64,000 bases of DNA from Nymphaea colorata (Eukaryota; Streptophyta; Magnoliopsida; Nymphaeales; Nymphaeaceae), in NCBI RefSeq assembly GCF_008831285.2, contig NC_045142.1:15565354-15629353 (forward strand), given 5' to 3'. The notes beneath the pieces were generated by a model. The model did no database searches, was not told the DNA's origin, and saw only the letters and a program-made list of their open reading frames with translations. The translations under genes were made by a program, and so were the position numbers. Of the stretch, positions 35,901-42,155 are shown piece by piece (position 1 is the stretch's first letter; each line of letters opens with the position of its first letter).

Positions 35901-38501
35901 TTTTCCCTGCCATATCTTGTGAAAGCAAAACTGCTTTGAGAGATCATCTGGAGAATGAGCATGATCTCTTAAGCATGCAGCCTTAGTTTCAGAATTATAA
36001 ACAACTCTATCAATTCTCCAAATACAATGCTGCATCTTGCCTGCATAAACATGCATATATGATAAGAGAATGAAGCATACTTACATACAAAGACATTGTT
36101 ATCTATGATAAAAATGGACCTTTATTATATGATGCAACTAAAGGAATAGTTTCACCGGTCCAAATTATCTTTTCATCAAGATCATTCATGATGGATGGTT
36201 TCCCCCTTTCTTCAACAATAATTACCTGTAAAAATACAAAATAAACAACAAATTATACTAATAGCCTTCTGTAAAGAAATTGAAGGTCAATTGCCTTTGT
36301 CTTAACATAGATATTAGCTATCAATTTAGAAGGCAAGATACTATAATTCCACTTTGTTTGAGTAATTCAAATAGCAACTCAGTTTTTGTGCCGGGCAAAA
36401 TGCAGTCCATCTAATTTTATCATTCATAGGAATCCCAACCAGCCATAGGATGGGGCAAATGCAGAGACATGTAGCAAAAGAAACAATTGGTACTTGTTTC
36501 TTCAGGAGTCTTGATATGATCTAGGTATTCGTATTATGATGAATACTGTACCATGGTTTTAAAGATCTGAATTCTAAACCCTTGAGTACCACTTTTTGCA
36601 TATTTAGTTTTCAAAAAAAAATGTTTACTTGATAAAAGCAAAGAATTATCAACCATCATACACTACATCATCCACTTACGACAAACGAAATATATTCAAT
36701 CATGGCTAAGACTGCAGTATGTGTACTATAATAATGCATCGATGAGAAAACAAGTAGAGATAAGTAATGTTATGACACCTGAAAAAAACAATAACATTTT
36801 AATTTTACTTACGAAAAACAAGCGAGCAAGAACCAATGAAGCTTACTTGGGGTTCCTGCAAAGGATGCTTTAATATAAAATGAGACGCCGTAATAGACAG
36901 CTCCGACTCAACACTGCAACCAGCAGAACAATGTGAACTGTAATCATACTGAGGAATAGCACCATGCTCCCGATTTATACGTGACAAATCACTAGTACAT
37001 AGTGATGGATTGGAGGCGGTAAAAGGACAGAGGCCGTCTGAAGCCCTCTGAAGTAGCAAACCAAATGGAAGTGACCAAATTGATGAGATGGAATGTGTAA
37101 GTGGGAGCCGTACCACTTCACCTGTAACATTCACCGTATGGAAATTAATACTGGAAATTAACAGGTATACATGTAAATAAAATAGACATCTCCATACAAA
37201 ACAAGTGTCCTACAAATAGGGAGCAATTTGAACTTCGTGCAGCTTCAGAAACGGTAAGTTCATGCTCGATTCATATGATGACAAGTTGAATTCAATCTCA
37301 ATCTTTAAGCTGGAATACTAAATGAGCGACGCACTGTTGTGCATGCTTGTTTAAGCTCAATTAGGCTCGTTGCATATATAATTTTTTCGTGCATGTTTCA
37401 ATTTTATGGAAGGGATTATAAGTCCAAGTCGGTGATTCCAACGTCCTCTTATACCTCTCTCATTTTTCGCCTGCAGACGTACCCAAAGAAAGATGGTTAT
37501 TCCTTTCAATGCTAATAAAACATCTTCCACAGGACATACGTTTATGCTCCATATCATCTGTCCTCGGACAGATCGGCGTTTCAGATAGTCAATAGTAGTT
37601 TTAAATGATGTTGGGTATACAAACGTACCGGACGGCCTGTACATCGTTAGCGTCTCAACTTGCAACACACAGAGCGTTGGCTCCGGTAGTGTCTCCATAC
37701 GGCACCAGCAAGCCTGTAGAAGCCACATCTCAGATGAGCAAGAGCACGAAGAAGAGTAACAAGGACCTTACAACAGTACATGAACCTAACGAAAGAATCC
37801 AGGGGAATGATTCTCAAGTCAGGCAAAATATTGAAGCCCGACCAGATAGATACGGAAAGTTATTGATGAGAAATGAATAAGAGGCTTAGGAGAAAATGCT
37901 GCCACAAGGCCCCTACTTATATCAGATTGTGCAAAATAAACGGAAGACTTATGATCAACTTGCAAGTGTTAAGCCTTGAAGATAAGTACCATGACAATCG
38001 GCGAAGATGCGGTGTACCTCCTATGAACTCGTGAACCTGCGCTCCATATGATCCTGCGACAAACACAGAAACTAACTGGTTACAAGAGATAATTCGGAAG
38101 GTGCAATTAAACGTATGAAACATGAAAAATATATAAAAGCGGATTCCCTAATTGATTGTTAAGCAATGTGAGGAATTCCCTTTGTATGGAAACAACCGAA
38201 AAGGAAATAGAGATCGAGCAAAAGCACCGGACTTGTGGAGAGAGAAGGAGAGGGAGGGAGGCGCTCACTGATTTCCTCTGATGAAGATCTCGTGGTCGCT
38301 GGAATCGCAGGAGGCAGAGGCCGCCTCGTACTCTGACGCGTTGTTCCGATCCCTAGTGATCTCAGGACTGAAAAGAAAATAGGCATACTTTTCGTGGAGG
38401 TCCGATCGTTCGGGATTTCCGTCAATGGTTTCCACGGTGAGACCGAAGGGTTTGAACTTCCTTAGAACCGAGAGAGTGCGAACTCCAGCCGCCGCAGACA
38501 T
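1..38501 (-). CDS. APC1: Anaphase-promoting complex subunit 1, 5' two-thirds (19 exons)
   Basis: APC1 is the largest scaffold subunit of the nuclear APC/C ubiquitin ligase, which marks cyclins and securin for destruction in mitosis. Nineteen minus-strand exons (listed separately) join in frame to 1,091 codons with GT donors and AG acceptors throughout. The start FKPFGL, then [86 protein letters not shown] and [13 protein letters not shown] match plant APC1 from memory in the expected order. The Arabidopsis protein has about 1,680 residues, so about 65% is here. The N-terminal part corresponds to the beta-propeller region; exons 17-19 enter the PC-repeat solenoid. The ATG at 38501 has A at -3. 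Introns range from 79 bp to 10.6 kb and hold most of the mobile DNA. I saw no exon between 1 and 2628. Confidence 0.96.
95..210. repeat. CCGAGTCA-type degenerate minisatellite
   Basis: About eight units of 8-10 bp resembling gccgagtca or gccaagtca follow each other. Related words (gactcggtca, gaccaagtc) occur near 28750 inside the 28070-28928 element. Confidence 0.5.
243..470 (+). repeat. Dispersed LTR-like repeat, copy 1
   Basis: Resembles 15483-15735. Both have a pyrimidine-rich tract, then gacactt..catttgagg, gatcgttg and aagccag.cccatg. Probably the 3' part of an LTR (see 15483). Confidence 0.5.
1185..1540. mobile_element. Mutator-like MITE, copy M1
   Basis: 356 bp with perfect 12-bp terminal inverted repeats TATGTCACATGA / TCATGTGACATA, flanked by a perfect 10-bp direct repeat ACTCAAAAAC (1175-1184 and 1541-1550). 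Subterminal GGTGCGG-like words, a pyrimidine tract and an AT microsatellite lie inside. No coding capacity. TSD length points to the Mutator superfamily. Confidence 0.8.
1541..2628. other. APC1 intron 19, no feature recognised
   Basis: AT-rich intronic DNA between M1 and exon 19. I see no exon, RNA gene or element termini on either strand. Confidence 0.4.
2629..2700 (-). CDS. APC1: APC1 exon 19 (last exon in window)
   Basis: 72 nt. [20 protein letters not shown] then TVVQ. Acceptor gtgcag, donor gtacta. It ends at codon 1,091. Copia A starts only 200 bp upstream of its acceptor. Confidence 0.93.
2900..3140 (+). repeat. Copia A 5' LTR
   Basis: Begins TGTTGAAGG and ends TTTCTACA. It contains a perfect 20-bp palindrome CGGGTCCAGATCTGGACCCG at 2920-2939 and a GA microsatellite near 3010. 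Confidence 0.93.
3141..3152 (+). promoter_or_regulatory. Copia A primer-binding site
   Basis: TGGTATCAGAGT, immediately after the LTR, complementary to the 3' end of initiator tRNA-Met. Confidence 0.85.
3846..8154 (+). pseudogene. Copia A gag-pol pseudogene
   Basis: Starts [15 protein letters not shown]. Gag (UBN2-like, with CTHCKKTGH zinc knuckle), protease ([13 protein letters not shown], Asn replacing the catalytic Asp), integrase ([21 protein letters not shown]), RT (YVDDMIVTG) and RNase H (YSDADWAGC) are all present. Breaks compared with copia B: frameshift in a T-run near 4400, Trp-to-stop at 5492-5494, frameshift near 5565, frameshift near 7110, stop at 7888-7890. One codon is also missing near 7488 (QRLGKL). 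It cannot make a full polyprotein. The proline-rich ORF upstream of 3846 is 5' leader, not gag. Confidence 0.93.
8149..8389 (+). repeat. Copia A 3' LTR
   Basis: Same 241 bp as the 5' LTR with three substitutions; the palindrome carries one of them (8169-8188). Its first six bases TGTTGA supply the final Cys codon and stop of pol. Confidence 0.93.
8825..9019 (+). repeat. Short solo or truncated LTR
   Basis: 195 bp from TGTAACATCC to GGTGTTACA, with 6-bp inverted ends TGTAAC/GTTACA. A purine tract (aagggaggtgga) precedes it, like a PPT. Its inner sequence resembles the LTR piece near 49920-50055. Confidence 0.55.
9116..9196 (-). CDS. APC1: APC1 exon 18 (PC repeat)
   Basis: 81 nt. [20 protein letters not shown] then MDPAISK. 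Acceptor atttag, donor gtaaac. It sits between two large TE-bearing introns, and its frame is intact. Confidence 0.94.
9703..10065. mobile_element. Mutator-like MITE, copy M2
   Basis: 363 bp. Starts TATGTCACACGGACTCTTCA, ends ACTCATGTGACATA. Flanks CCTCCCAATG and GCTCCCAATT share an 8-bp core CTCCCAAT. Same internal order as M1: GGTGCGG words, pyrimidine tract, aaggacaga/ttaagctaag, AT repeats. Confidence 0.78.
10365..10455 (+). pseudogene. Copia RNase H relic
   Basis: Reads [12 protein letters not shown], then after one frameshift [11 protein letters not shown]. This corresponds to the copia C-terminal motif [20 protein letters not shown]. Antisense to APC1. Heavily decayed. Confidence 0.6.
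10809..11105 (+). repeat. Direct repeat, left copy (possible LTR)
   Basis: About 300 bp starting near tactatttctttataaaagg, diverged by roughly a fifth by eye from 11359-11660. The spacer is about 250 bp. Confidence 0.55.
11359..11660 (+). repeat. Direct repeat, right copy (possible LTR)
   Basis: Second copy of 10809-11105. A purine run gaagaagggggg (11347-11358) sits directly before it, like a PPT, so the pair could be a TRIM-sized LTR element. No clear TG..CA ends or PBS. Confidence 0.5.
11705..11981 (-). repeat. Probable 3' LTR of the truncated gypsy
   Basis: On the minus strand, TGTTCGG follows a purine tract (aggggggaatat) just after the chromodomain stop. A TATA-like ataagtatatt lies inside. 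The far end near 11705 is a guess. Confidence 0.4.
11982..14168 (-). pseudogene. 5'-truncated Ty3/gypsy chromovirus relic
   Basis: Reading on the minus strand from 14168: late RT ([30 protein letters not shown]), [18 protein letters not shown], RNase H ([18 protein letters not shown]), integrase zinc finger (NCDICQHNT), integrase core ([20 protein letters not shown]), then a C-terminal chromodomain ([17 protein letters not shown]). Gag, protease and early RT with its catalytic motif are missing. Frame breaks occur near 13.1-13.3 and 13.6 kb. It lies in APC1 intron 17, same strand as the gene. Confidence 0.88.
14169..14864. other. Intron 17, no gene recognised
   Basis: Contains several copies of gtggatgcaaaac/gtggatgaaaacg-like words (14325-14405). 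No domain or element ends seen. Confidence 0.35.
14865..15005 (-). CDS. APC1: APC1 exon 17 (first PC repeat)
   Basis: 141 nt. [20 protein letters not shown], then [16 protein letters not shown] and TDVYQYLSQ. The AGILLALGL helix is the first clear proteasome/cyclosome repeat. Acceptor atgcag, donor gtttgc. Confidence 0.95.
15155..15253 (-). CDS. APC1: APC1 exon 16
   Basis: 99 nt. [20 protein letters not shown] then [13 protein letters not shown]. Acceptor gaacag, donor gtaatt. Confidence 0.95.
15483..15742 (+). repeat. LTR-like repeat with degenerate PBS, copy 2
   Basis: Matches 243-470. It is followed at 15728-15742 by CTAGTATCAAAGCCG, a degenerate version of the tRNA-Met PBS TGGTATCAGAGCC, suggesting an LTR 3' end. 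No internal coding region follows. Confidence 0.5.
16034..16087. repeat. (TA)n(TG)n microsatellite
   Basis: An AT run passes into about 20 TG units in APC1 intron 15. Confidence 0.95.
16829..16888 (-). CDS. APC1: APC1 exon 15
   Basis: 60 nt, 20 codons: [20 protein letters not shown]. Acceptor aaacag, donor gtatgt. Confidence 0.94.
16983..17075 (-). CDS. APC1: APC1 exon 14
   Basis: 93 nt. [20 protein letters not shown] then [12 protein letters not shown]-rich acceptor ending tttgcag, donor gtaatc. Confidence 0.95.
17077..18189. other. Intron 13, no feature recognised
   Basis: AT-rich intronic DNA. A 24-bp word aaacatgatcaagaaaaatg recurs at about 17296 and 17329. No coding evidence. Confidence 0.35.
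18190..18712 (+). pseudogene. Copia RT-RNase H relic with internal deletion
   Basis: [17 protein letters not shown] is the RT motif that normally precedes the YVDD site by about 70 residues. Here it runs straight into RNase H ([20 protein letters not shown], then [20 protein letters not shown]). The whole YVDD block is missing. A stop follows GKEIV and there are further breaks. Ends with a VQLEGG-like tail and purine tract near 18690. Antisense to APC1. Confidence 0.75.
18713..19015 (+). repeat. Possible LTR after the copia relic
   Basis: Follows the PPT-like gagggaggg. Contains tctatataataaata and a 120-bp pyrimidine tract. Ends not resolved. Confidence 0.35.
19246..19329 (-). CDS. APC1: APC1 exon 13
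   Basis: 84 nt. [20 protein letters not shown] then SSEQDMQQ. Acceptor gtgcag, donor gtgctt. Confidence 0.93.
20260..20598 (-). CDS. APC1: APC1 exon 12
   Basis: 339 nt, 113 codons. [20 protein letters not shown] at the start, [20 protein letters not shown] and [11 protein letters not shown] at the end. Acceptor ctgtag, donor gttagt. Exon 11 LPLRH joins ALD in phase. Confidence 0.96.
21076..21369. mobile_element. Mutator-like MITE, copy M4 (degenerate)
   Basis: Left end gaagtaacactgactcttca aligns with M2 tatgtcacacggactcttca. Right end gcactcgcactgtcacaa aligns with gcactcatgtgacata. Flanks share only atatg. An AT microsatellite fills the centre. Confidence 0.5.
21468..21850. mobile_element. 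A/T-rich inverted-repeat element, copy 1 (degenerate)
   Basis: About 380 bp with an A-rich left half and T-rich right half. Contains ggtttttctcgggtat, also found in 29473-29860. Absent at the matching place in unit Y. Its ends are unclear. Confidence 0.45.
22258..22326. repeat. (AT)n(AC)n(AT)n microsatellite
   Basis: Alternating AT, then AC, then AT. Generates spurious Tyr-Ile ORFs. Confidence 0.95.
22422..22704 (+). repeat. Copia B 5' LTR
   Basis: Begins TGTTAAAAT, ends TTTCTACA. Two hairpins: ACCGGGTCCA/TGGACCCGGT at 22445-22468 and GGGTACCGAG/CTCGGTACCC at 22481-22505. TATA-like ctatataatc near 22530. Confidence 0.95.
22705..22717 (+). promoter_or_regulatory. Copia B primer-binding site
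   Basis: TGGTATCAGAGCC, complementary to initiator tRNA-Met, directly adjoining the LTR. Confidence 0.9.
23090..27391 (+). CDS. Copia B Gag-Pol polyprotein
   Basis: 1,433 residues in one frame from the ATG at 23090; a GTG just before it is not needed. Domains by approximate residue: Gag 1-340 with zinc knuckle [14 protein letters not shown] (about 252); protease [14 protein letters not shown] (352); integrase HHCC region [15 protein letters not shown] (490) and DDE core (IDDYSR 569, RTDNAREY 612, [11 protein letters not shown]); RT from [13 protein letters not shown] (962) with YVDDMIVTG (1110); RNase [11 protein letters not shown] (1272), SSAEAEY and [12 protein letters not shown]. All catalytic residues I can check are present. 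The last Cys codon and TAA stop are the first six LTR bases. The polyprotein supplies the machinery for cytoplasmic reverse transcription and nuclear integration. Confidence 0.97.
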   Translation: MAEELAPKSDMAFDAGSAPKSEILPVQVTPIRLTKDNYLSWFAALEIGITSRGRLSYITGDKPAPSKTDPQWATWVLEDSQVKVWIISSVSADIQPLILRKPTSFDMWTVLARMYGRKKRVLRTYQIKRSIYSLKQGDLSVASFYAALKTKWEELDYHVNDNWDCGSDHARYWEKEWMDRTFLFLGGLRDEFESIRSQILNCDEIPGIEDVYARVESEEQRRQVMQIDPSHGTGPSAFVSRSSVSGPRPVRRCTHCHKSGHSVDFCWDLHPEKRLVRGRPPSSRRGPLVQDSTQSGSSSGEKSRLSPDQIKELQAYISRLSTTSEDTSTSDGAKLAQALVATSDQGNSSPGDWIVDSGATHHMTGDPKMFQEYKLTSGQQRVSMADGSSISVAGKGSFSLLNKYCLHNALHVPNIPVNLLSVSSITKELNCNLIFSADRCLLQDLGTGQKIGIGSAIDGLYRMPVQVASALISATSGQLSNVEDRSAIMRWHERLGHLPFQLIKQLFPKMFRSVSLDTFACEVCQLSKHVRASYPISFNKTSRPFALVHSDVWGPSGVPTDRGFRYFMTLIDDYSRCTFVYLLKERSEVPGIVKNFVAFVETQFQTPVQTLRTDNAREYVSLSLDDFLRSKGIIHETSCSHTPPQNGVAERKNRHLLNVTRALMFQRHVPKRYWGDALLTSAHLINRMPTRVLNGHSPHSVLWPNQSPWPLTPRVFGCVCFVHDHSPTLKKLDPRSIKAVFLGYSSTQKGYKCVDPSTSRVYVSRDVTFHEHEAYFPANPLQGECLGERVDEYSSHQLIQFTDFLDYTASSPSVSVEDTVSEDRDSQMEGGPVEEQSRDHLFGQVYTRKKNDVMEVVDVTNPDLVSSPDDPSPMNEDLPIALRKGTRSCTSHPIQRFVSYAKLSKDYKCFITSLSRAVIPRSVEDAREDPKWLQAMTEEMDALAKNNTWEVVDIPNGTHLVGSKWVFTVKYKPDGTVERYKARLVAKGFSQKYGIDYLETFAPVAKLKTVRVILALAVQKKWSMDQLDVKNAFLNGHLEEEVYMSMPPGYAQKGKCCYLKKALYGLKQSPRAWFERLRVVMKTNGYKQGNGDHTLFIKQRNGLVSLLLVYVDDMIVTGDDEEEKRKMKETLAAEFDLKDLGKLRYFLGIEIARSETGLVMSQRKYTLDLLKETGKLGCRPFLTPMESGTRISIKTGTILDEEGKGRYQRLVGKLIYLTLTRPDITYAVGVLSQFMHAPTDCHWKSAERVLGYLKNDPGKGLLYTRQSQLSIEGYSDADWAGCTDTRRSTTGYCIFLGGNLVVWRSKRQEVCSRSSAEAEYMAVAMGVTEMLWLKILLADIGVKMEEKMRMYCDNKSAINLANNPVLHDRTKHVEIDRHFIRERIDSKELILPYMKSEDQVADVLTKSLCTSQFEKNVSKLGMFDMYAKLEGEC
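27386..27668 (+). repeat. Copia B 3' LTR
   Basis: Differs from the 5' LTR only at cagagcttCccgtgg versus cagagcttCtcgtgg. Hairpins repeat at 27409-27432 and 27445-27469. Confidence 0.95.
27669..28021. repeat. Tandem duplication unit X, right part
   Basis: Continues unit X after copia B and matches 30022-30392 (actatgcagttagattttt, atgatgcaaaatgttcatgt, taaaatcttaggtacacact). Ends where unit Y begins. Confidence 0.85.
28070..28928. mobile_element. Larger Mutator-like element, M3
   Basis: 859 bp. Left end TATGTCACATTGGTACGGGTA; inverted right end reads TATGTAACACGGGTACTG. Flanks ggtaaagc and ggtgaagc are a decayed TSD. The uninterrupted site is kept in unit X at 21385-21392. Contains a palindromic CA/TG repeat and many short inverted GTACGGGTA words. 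No transposase seen. Confidence 0.7.
28161..28199. repeat. Palindromic (CA)n(TG)n microsatellite
   Basis: About seven CA units meet TG units through a central acgt, so the two arms can pair fully. Confidence 0.9.
29473..29860. mobile_element. A/T-rich inverted-repeat element, copy 2
   Basis: 388 bp bounded by perfect 13-bp inverted repeats TAGCCACAAATAT / ATATTTGTGGCTA, extending imperfectly inward (ctcatgttttt/..aaacatcgag). Inserted in a TA microsatellite, so a TSD (TA or longer) cannot be defined. No ORF. Confidence 0.6.
29868..29921. repeat. (TA)n microsatellite
   Basis: Long uninterrupted alternating TA run in unit Y. Confidence 0.95.
31207..31666 (-). CDS. APC1: APC1 exon 11
   Basis: 460 nt. 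[59 protein letters not shown] and [12 protein letters not shown] in family order. Acceptor ttatag, donor gtatgt. Next exon is 10.6 kb away. Confidence 0.96.
31667..33449. other. APC1 intron 10, no feature recognised
   Basis: 1.8 kb of AT-rich intron without element ends or coding similarity. Confidence 0.4.
33450..33937 (-). CDS. APC1: APC1 exon 10
   Basis: 488 nt, the largest exon here. [20 protein letters not shown] at the start, WGDGD in the middle, [17 protein letters not shown] at the end plus two bases. Acceptor ggccag, donor gtatgt. Confidence 0.96.
34023..34193 (-). CDS. APC1: APC1 exon 9
   Basis: 171 nt, 57 codons. [12 protein letters not shown] to [20 protein letters not shown]. 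Acceptor atgccag, donor gtactg. Confidence 0.94.
34194..35217. other. APC1 intron 8 with degenerate tandem pair
   Basis: A C-run lies at 34660-34678. About 70 bp at 34694-34760 (gaggttgaccctttttagca) is repeated in degenerate form at 34765-34835 (gaagctgaccccttttctga). Nothing else seen. Confidence 0.4.
35218..35287 (-). CDS. APC1: APC1 exon 8
   Basis: 70 nt, too short for ORF calling. Completes Arg, then [20 protein letters not shown] and LLY. Acceptor ttccag, donor gtaagt. Aligns with the family segment RVKIGLLPHLD..LFLY. Confidence 0.9.
35371..35558 (-). CDS. APC1: APC1 exon 7
   Basis: 188 nt. [20 protein letters not shown], then [20 protein letters not shown]. Acceptor ttccag, donor gtttgt. 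Ends two bases into an Arg codon. Confidence 0.94.
35877..36040 (-). CDS. APC1: APC1 exon 6
   Basis: 164 nt. [11 protein letters not shown] at the start, [14 protein letters not shown] at the end. Acceptor atgcag, donor gtgata. Intron 5 is only 79 bp. Confidence 0.95.
36120..36225 (-). CDS. APC1: APC1 exon 5
   Basis: 106 nt. [20 protein letters not shown] then [15 protein letters not shown] plus one base. The donor gtccat is weak after GT, but the junction SYNK-GKMQH matches the family exactly. Confidence 0.92.
36847..37121 (-). CDS. APC1: APC1 exon 4
   Basis: 275 nt. Begins [20 protein letters not shown] after the split Gly and ends KHPLQEPQ. Acceptor ttacag, donor gtaagc. The middle (about DGLCPF to SVESEL) is the variable segment of plant APC1. 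Confidence 0.95.
37629..37713 (-). CDS. APC1: APC1 exon 3
   Basis: 85 nt. Encodes [20 protein letters not shown] then TLTMYRPS plus one base that forms Gly with exon 4. Acceptor ctacag, donor gtacgt. Confidence 0.95.
37990..38053 (-). CDS. APC1: APC1 exon 2
   Basis: 64 nt, too short to stand out as an ORF. One base completes Gln, then [20 protein letters not shown] and Met. Acceptor tcgcag, donor gtactt. Confidence 0.93.
38269..38501 (-). CDS. APC1: APC1 exon 1 (initiator exon)
   Basis: 233 nt. Starts [13 protein letters not shown], continues KFKPFGL and ends DHEIFIRGN plus two bases (CA). Donor gtgagc. The conserved APC1 N-terminus supports this start. Confidence 0.95.
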
Positions 38502-38597
38502 CCTTAGAGCCTCCAGCGGCCAGGCGCCGCAACCCGCAAGGCGTCGAGGTTGAAAGGGAAGGACCGGGAAACGGATGGAGGGGTGAGGAGGATCGTA

Positions 38598-38605
38598 ATT
38601 CCCGC
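38598..38605 (+). promoter_or_regulatory. E2F-type site upstream of APC1
   Basis: ATTCCCGC, read on the plus strand, fits the plant E2F consensus WTTSSCSS and lies about 97 bp upstream of the APC1 ATG. APC1 is a cell-cycle gene, so E2F control is plausible, but no transcript start or binding data can be seen here. Confidence 0.45.
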
Positions 38606-38865
38606 GCTTTGGCTTTTTAGAACAGCTTGATGAACACTTGAAAGTAAGTTATCGGTCGCCGGCAATTTACTAGGAGGAACCTTCGCGCTTCTCTACTCAC
38701 TCACCAAAAGCCCAACGCCAGTAAGGACCAAACAGTCATTTCACATGCCCCACGGTGGAGGAACTTTAGGAATTGTATGGCATGAAAAGTTGGTGTTTAG
38801 GAGGCTCCCGAACATCAGATTTTATGTTAACGCTTTTTTTTTTTTTTTTTGTTGATCACACTTAC

Positions 38866-38951
38866 CGGTTGGCTTTTTCATTAATTGCCTCGAGGTTGAG
38901 GTCACATTAAAACCGGTTGGCTCTTTCATTAATTGCAGTCACATTAAAAGG
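38866..38951. repeat. Short tandem repeat upstream of APC1
   Basis: Unit ccggttggct.tttcattaat..tcacattaaaa occurs twice; the second copy is about 8 bp shorter. Confidence 0.6.
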
Positions 38952-39292
38952 TGACGCATGCTTAAGCATAAGTATCGGGGCTGCCGGCAGGTACCCCTCA
39001 TAAGTTGGGATTGGGTGGACTCGATAATTTTTTTTAATATTTATTTTATTAATTTTTATATAAATATATAATATTTTATTATGATTAATTATATTTATAT
39101 ATTATTTTATATTAAAAATTATATTTTTCAATTTAATCTAGTCAAGCTTGACCCAGGCTCGGGCTCAGGCTCGCGCTTTCATGGTCGGACTAGGCTTGAG
39201 CCCGAGTTTCAGGTGTTGGGCCGACGTGGGCCCGCCTCCTTATCGGGCTGGGTCGGCCCGATGCCCAAGCTTAAGCATGCTCCTGCACCAAC
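38952..39292. mobile_element. Inverted-repeat MITE-like element
   Basis: About 340 bp. The left end has gcatgcttaagc..atcggggc and the right end, inverted, has gcatgcttaagcttgggcatcgggcc. Internal GGCTCGGGCT-type words. No convincing TSD. Confidence 0.5.
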
Positions 39293-42155
39293 AATAGAAT
39301 AGTTAGTATTGATGTTGATATTTATGTTAACAAGTTGGCAATTATATTAATAAGTGGGATGGTGAACACCATATTATATCTTTCGTACTTTTGAACCTGA
39401 AAAACAACTTCAACAAATAAGAGATAATGCTATGAAGGAGAACGGTTGTGGGCATCAGTGGGCATCAACTATCATGCACAAAGCTGCTTATTACATGGTG
39501 TTTTTCTATATGAACAAATGATAGATAGTTTTGTGAGGTTGTTTGCATTATTATTGAGGCAATAAACATGTTTCACGCACCTATGATGAGACAACATTAT
39601 TGTAGGTGTGATAATACATGTGTGGCCACATGCATATCACCACATTTGCTTGTGGGACATATTTCAAAATGCGGTGAAAAATATAAATCACATTGTTAAC
39701 TAGAAATTTAGGTTCAAAGAATGTGAATAGACATTATTAACATGTACCAATTATAGAATCACCAATCGTTGTAGACGTTGTTTATAGGCAAAAAGAAGTG
39801 GGCACTTATGTAGGACTGATTGTATTTCTGCATAGAAATGATTAACATTCTAGAGAATATTACAATTGGACATATATAGTCAAGACTTTGTGCATGTTAA
39901 GTATAATAAATATAGAACACACATAGTATTACTTAATTGAAGTATTAAAAATCCACAAGATAGTTCAATAATACTCAACGGTGTTGCAGAGGCTCTTTCC
40001 AACTAGTACAAGAATGCCTTCAAAATATAATGAAATTCCAATACAAAAGTTTACAACTTATCCTAGCAGACAAGACGAAATTAAAATCCTAAATCTAAAA
40101 ATGGTGGCTCTTTTGAAGATGTTTGCTAACCCTTCAATGCCAAATAGCGCCTCCAATCTCTAACATGGATAATTCAACATCCTGCTTGACGTGTCTTGCT
40201 TCCTTTTTGAACTGGTTGCAAGATGCACAAAAGAAGTTTAAGCTACACAACAAGTTAGAGCACAAAATGACAGCAATACAAGGCTGTCGAAGTACAAAAA
40301 TAAGACACTTTATGTATATGCATATAAGTGTGTGCTAACCAAATGTTAACGCAAAATACAACTGGCTTAGGGTGTTTTTTATGTCCAAAACATCTAAACT
40401 TAGTTAATGCCGGCTACTCAAAGTCTAGATTTTTTCCATGACATTTCGTATGTGAACAAAAAAATATGGAACTCGTGCTGACGTAGGTTGCTAAAACAAA
40501 AAAATAATTGCAAAATCACACAACTAGGCATAAAAAATAATATGTTCCATTAAACAACAATCTAGAAACGTATCATCATTACAAACATTAAAACACAATG
40601 TGTGTTTTATCTCTCTAAGACAGTTTACATTAAAAAACTCATTATATTTACTAATTAACAAGTAGTTTTCACTTAAAACTTTATTTTTTACAAAAGATGA
40701 CTTATTTTCCTACTAAACTATACTTTAAACCACAAAAATTATAGCCAAAATCAACACCTAACACAAAATTATGGGGTTTTTCTCTCAAGAACATAGAACA
40801 CAGCAAATAGCAGTTTGTACTTTTAAACTATCTGTATCTAATAACAAACAATTAGTTTAAAAAAAAAACGAGTTTAAACACAAAATAACTATGCAATCTA
40901 CTAAACTACAATGGAAATTACAGTAAAAGCTGCATTAAAGTAAAAATAACTTGCACAATATATACCTAAAGCAGGAAAATGCAGTAAAGAGCAATCCAAA
41001 CAGTAGAATTAAGTATAAATCATACTTAAGACTAAATTTCATGCTAAAACTATATTAACTAATTAGATAACCATGTAATAGATCAAACTACAACAGAAAT
41101 TACAGTAAACTTGCAGGGAAAGCCAAAGTAAAACACCAAAGCACTACACTTAGAACCTGAAAACAGTAAAAAACAGTTTTGGACTATTAAATTTGCTATA
41201 ACTAAAGATTAACAATGATTTTTTGCTTAAAAACTGATCCACACAAAATGCAATCATTAATTCTAACTATAAAAAAAAAGATTTAAACTATAAAATTAGA
41301 GTTAGCTATTCTAAATTAATTATATTATAGCTTGTAGGCCTGTAATTTAGTTGGTAGCTCTACACTCACCAACTACTCTAAACAAGGCAAACTACAACAA
41401 TATTAAACCAAATCTGATAGTAGTAACAAACAACCAACACAAATAAAACCTTCTATAGCAAAAAAAAACTGAGACTGTAACTAAACAAATATCAATCAAT
41501 GAAAGCAAATCCCTACGACAACTATGTTTATCCAAGACTATGCCTGTTGCTAGCTACACAAACATAAGCGATCAAAAATAACGTTAAACTAGAAAACCGT
41601 TAGGGTGTTACTAGATAAGAATCTAACCTATGATTCTGCTGCAGAAACTTCACTAAAATAACACGTGAATATACTTATGAGTGAAGGAAAATATGAACTA
41701 CACTTTTCAGTTAACTAACATGCACAATCAAAAACTAAAAATCTAAATTTTTTAATTAAGGCAACCTGCTGGGTGTGCCATTCAAACATGGTTTGAAGAG
41801 TGAAACCAGAAAATTTTCTGGTTAGAGGAGAGGAAACAGCCATAAATGGCATCCTCCTCTGCCTCTCATTTTATCTTTGGTAACCAAATGAGCTGGTTAG
41901 AAATCAACTGGTTTCCAGCCGACATGAAATTCTTGAAAGTGAAGAAAAGAGACGAGCCTGCCCTTTTTGCATGTTCCTCGAGCTAAACTAGACGAACAAG
42001 CCAACAAAAGCAAGAAAATCGATTGGTAAGGGAAGAGGTGCCCCTTGCATGCAAAGGTACCTTCTTCCACATGCCAAATTCAAGAGAATTTGTCTCTTGA
42101 TTTCACCCGTTTCCAATAAATATGTGCAACTCCCAGCACCAACTCATCATGACAT
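39293..42155. other. AT-rich intergenic DNA, nothing recognised
   Basis: A-rich with short, mutually dissimilar ORFs. No protein similarity, RNA gene or paired repeat seen. Confidence 0.4.
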
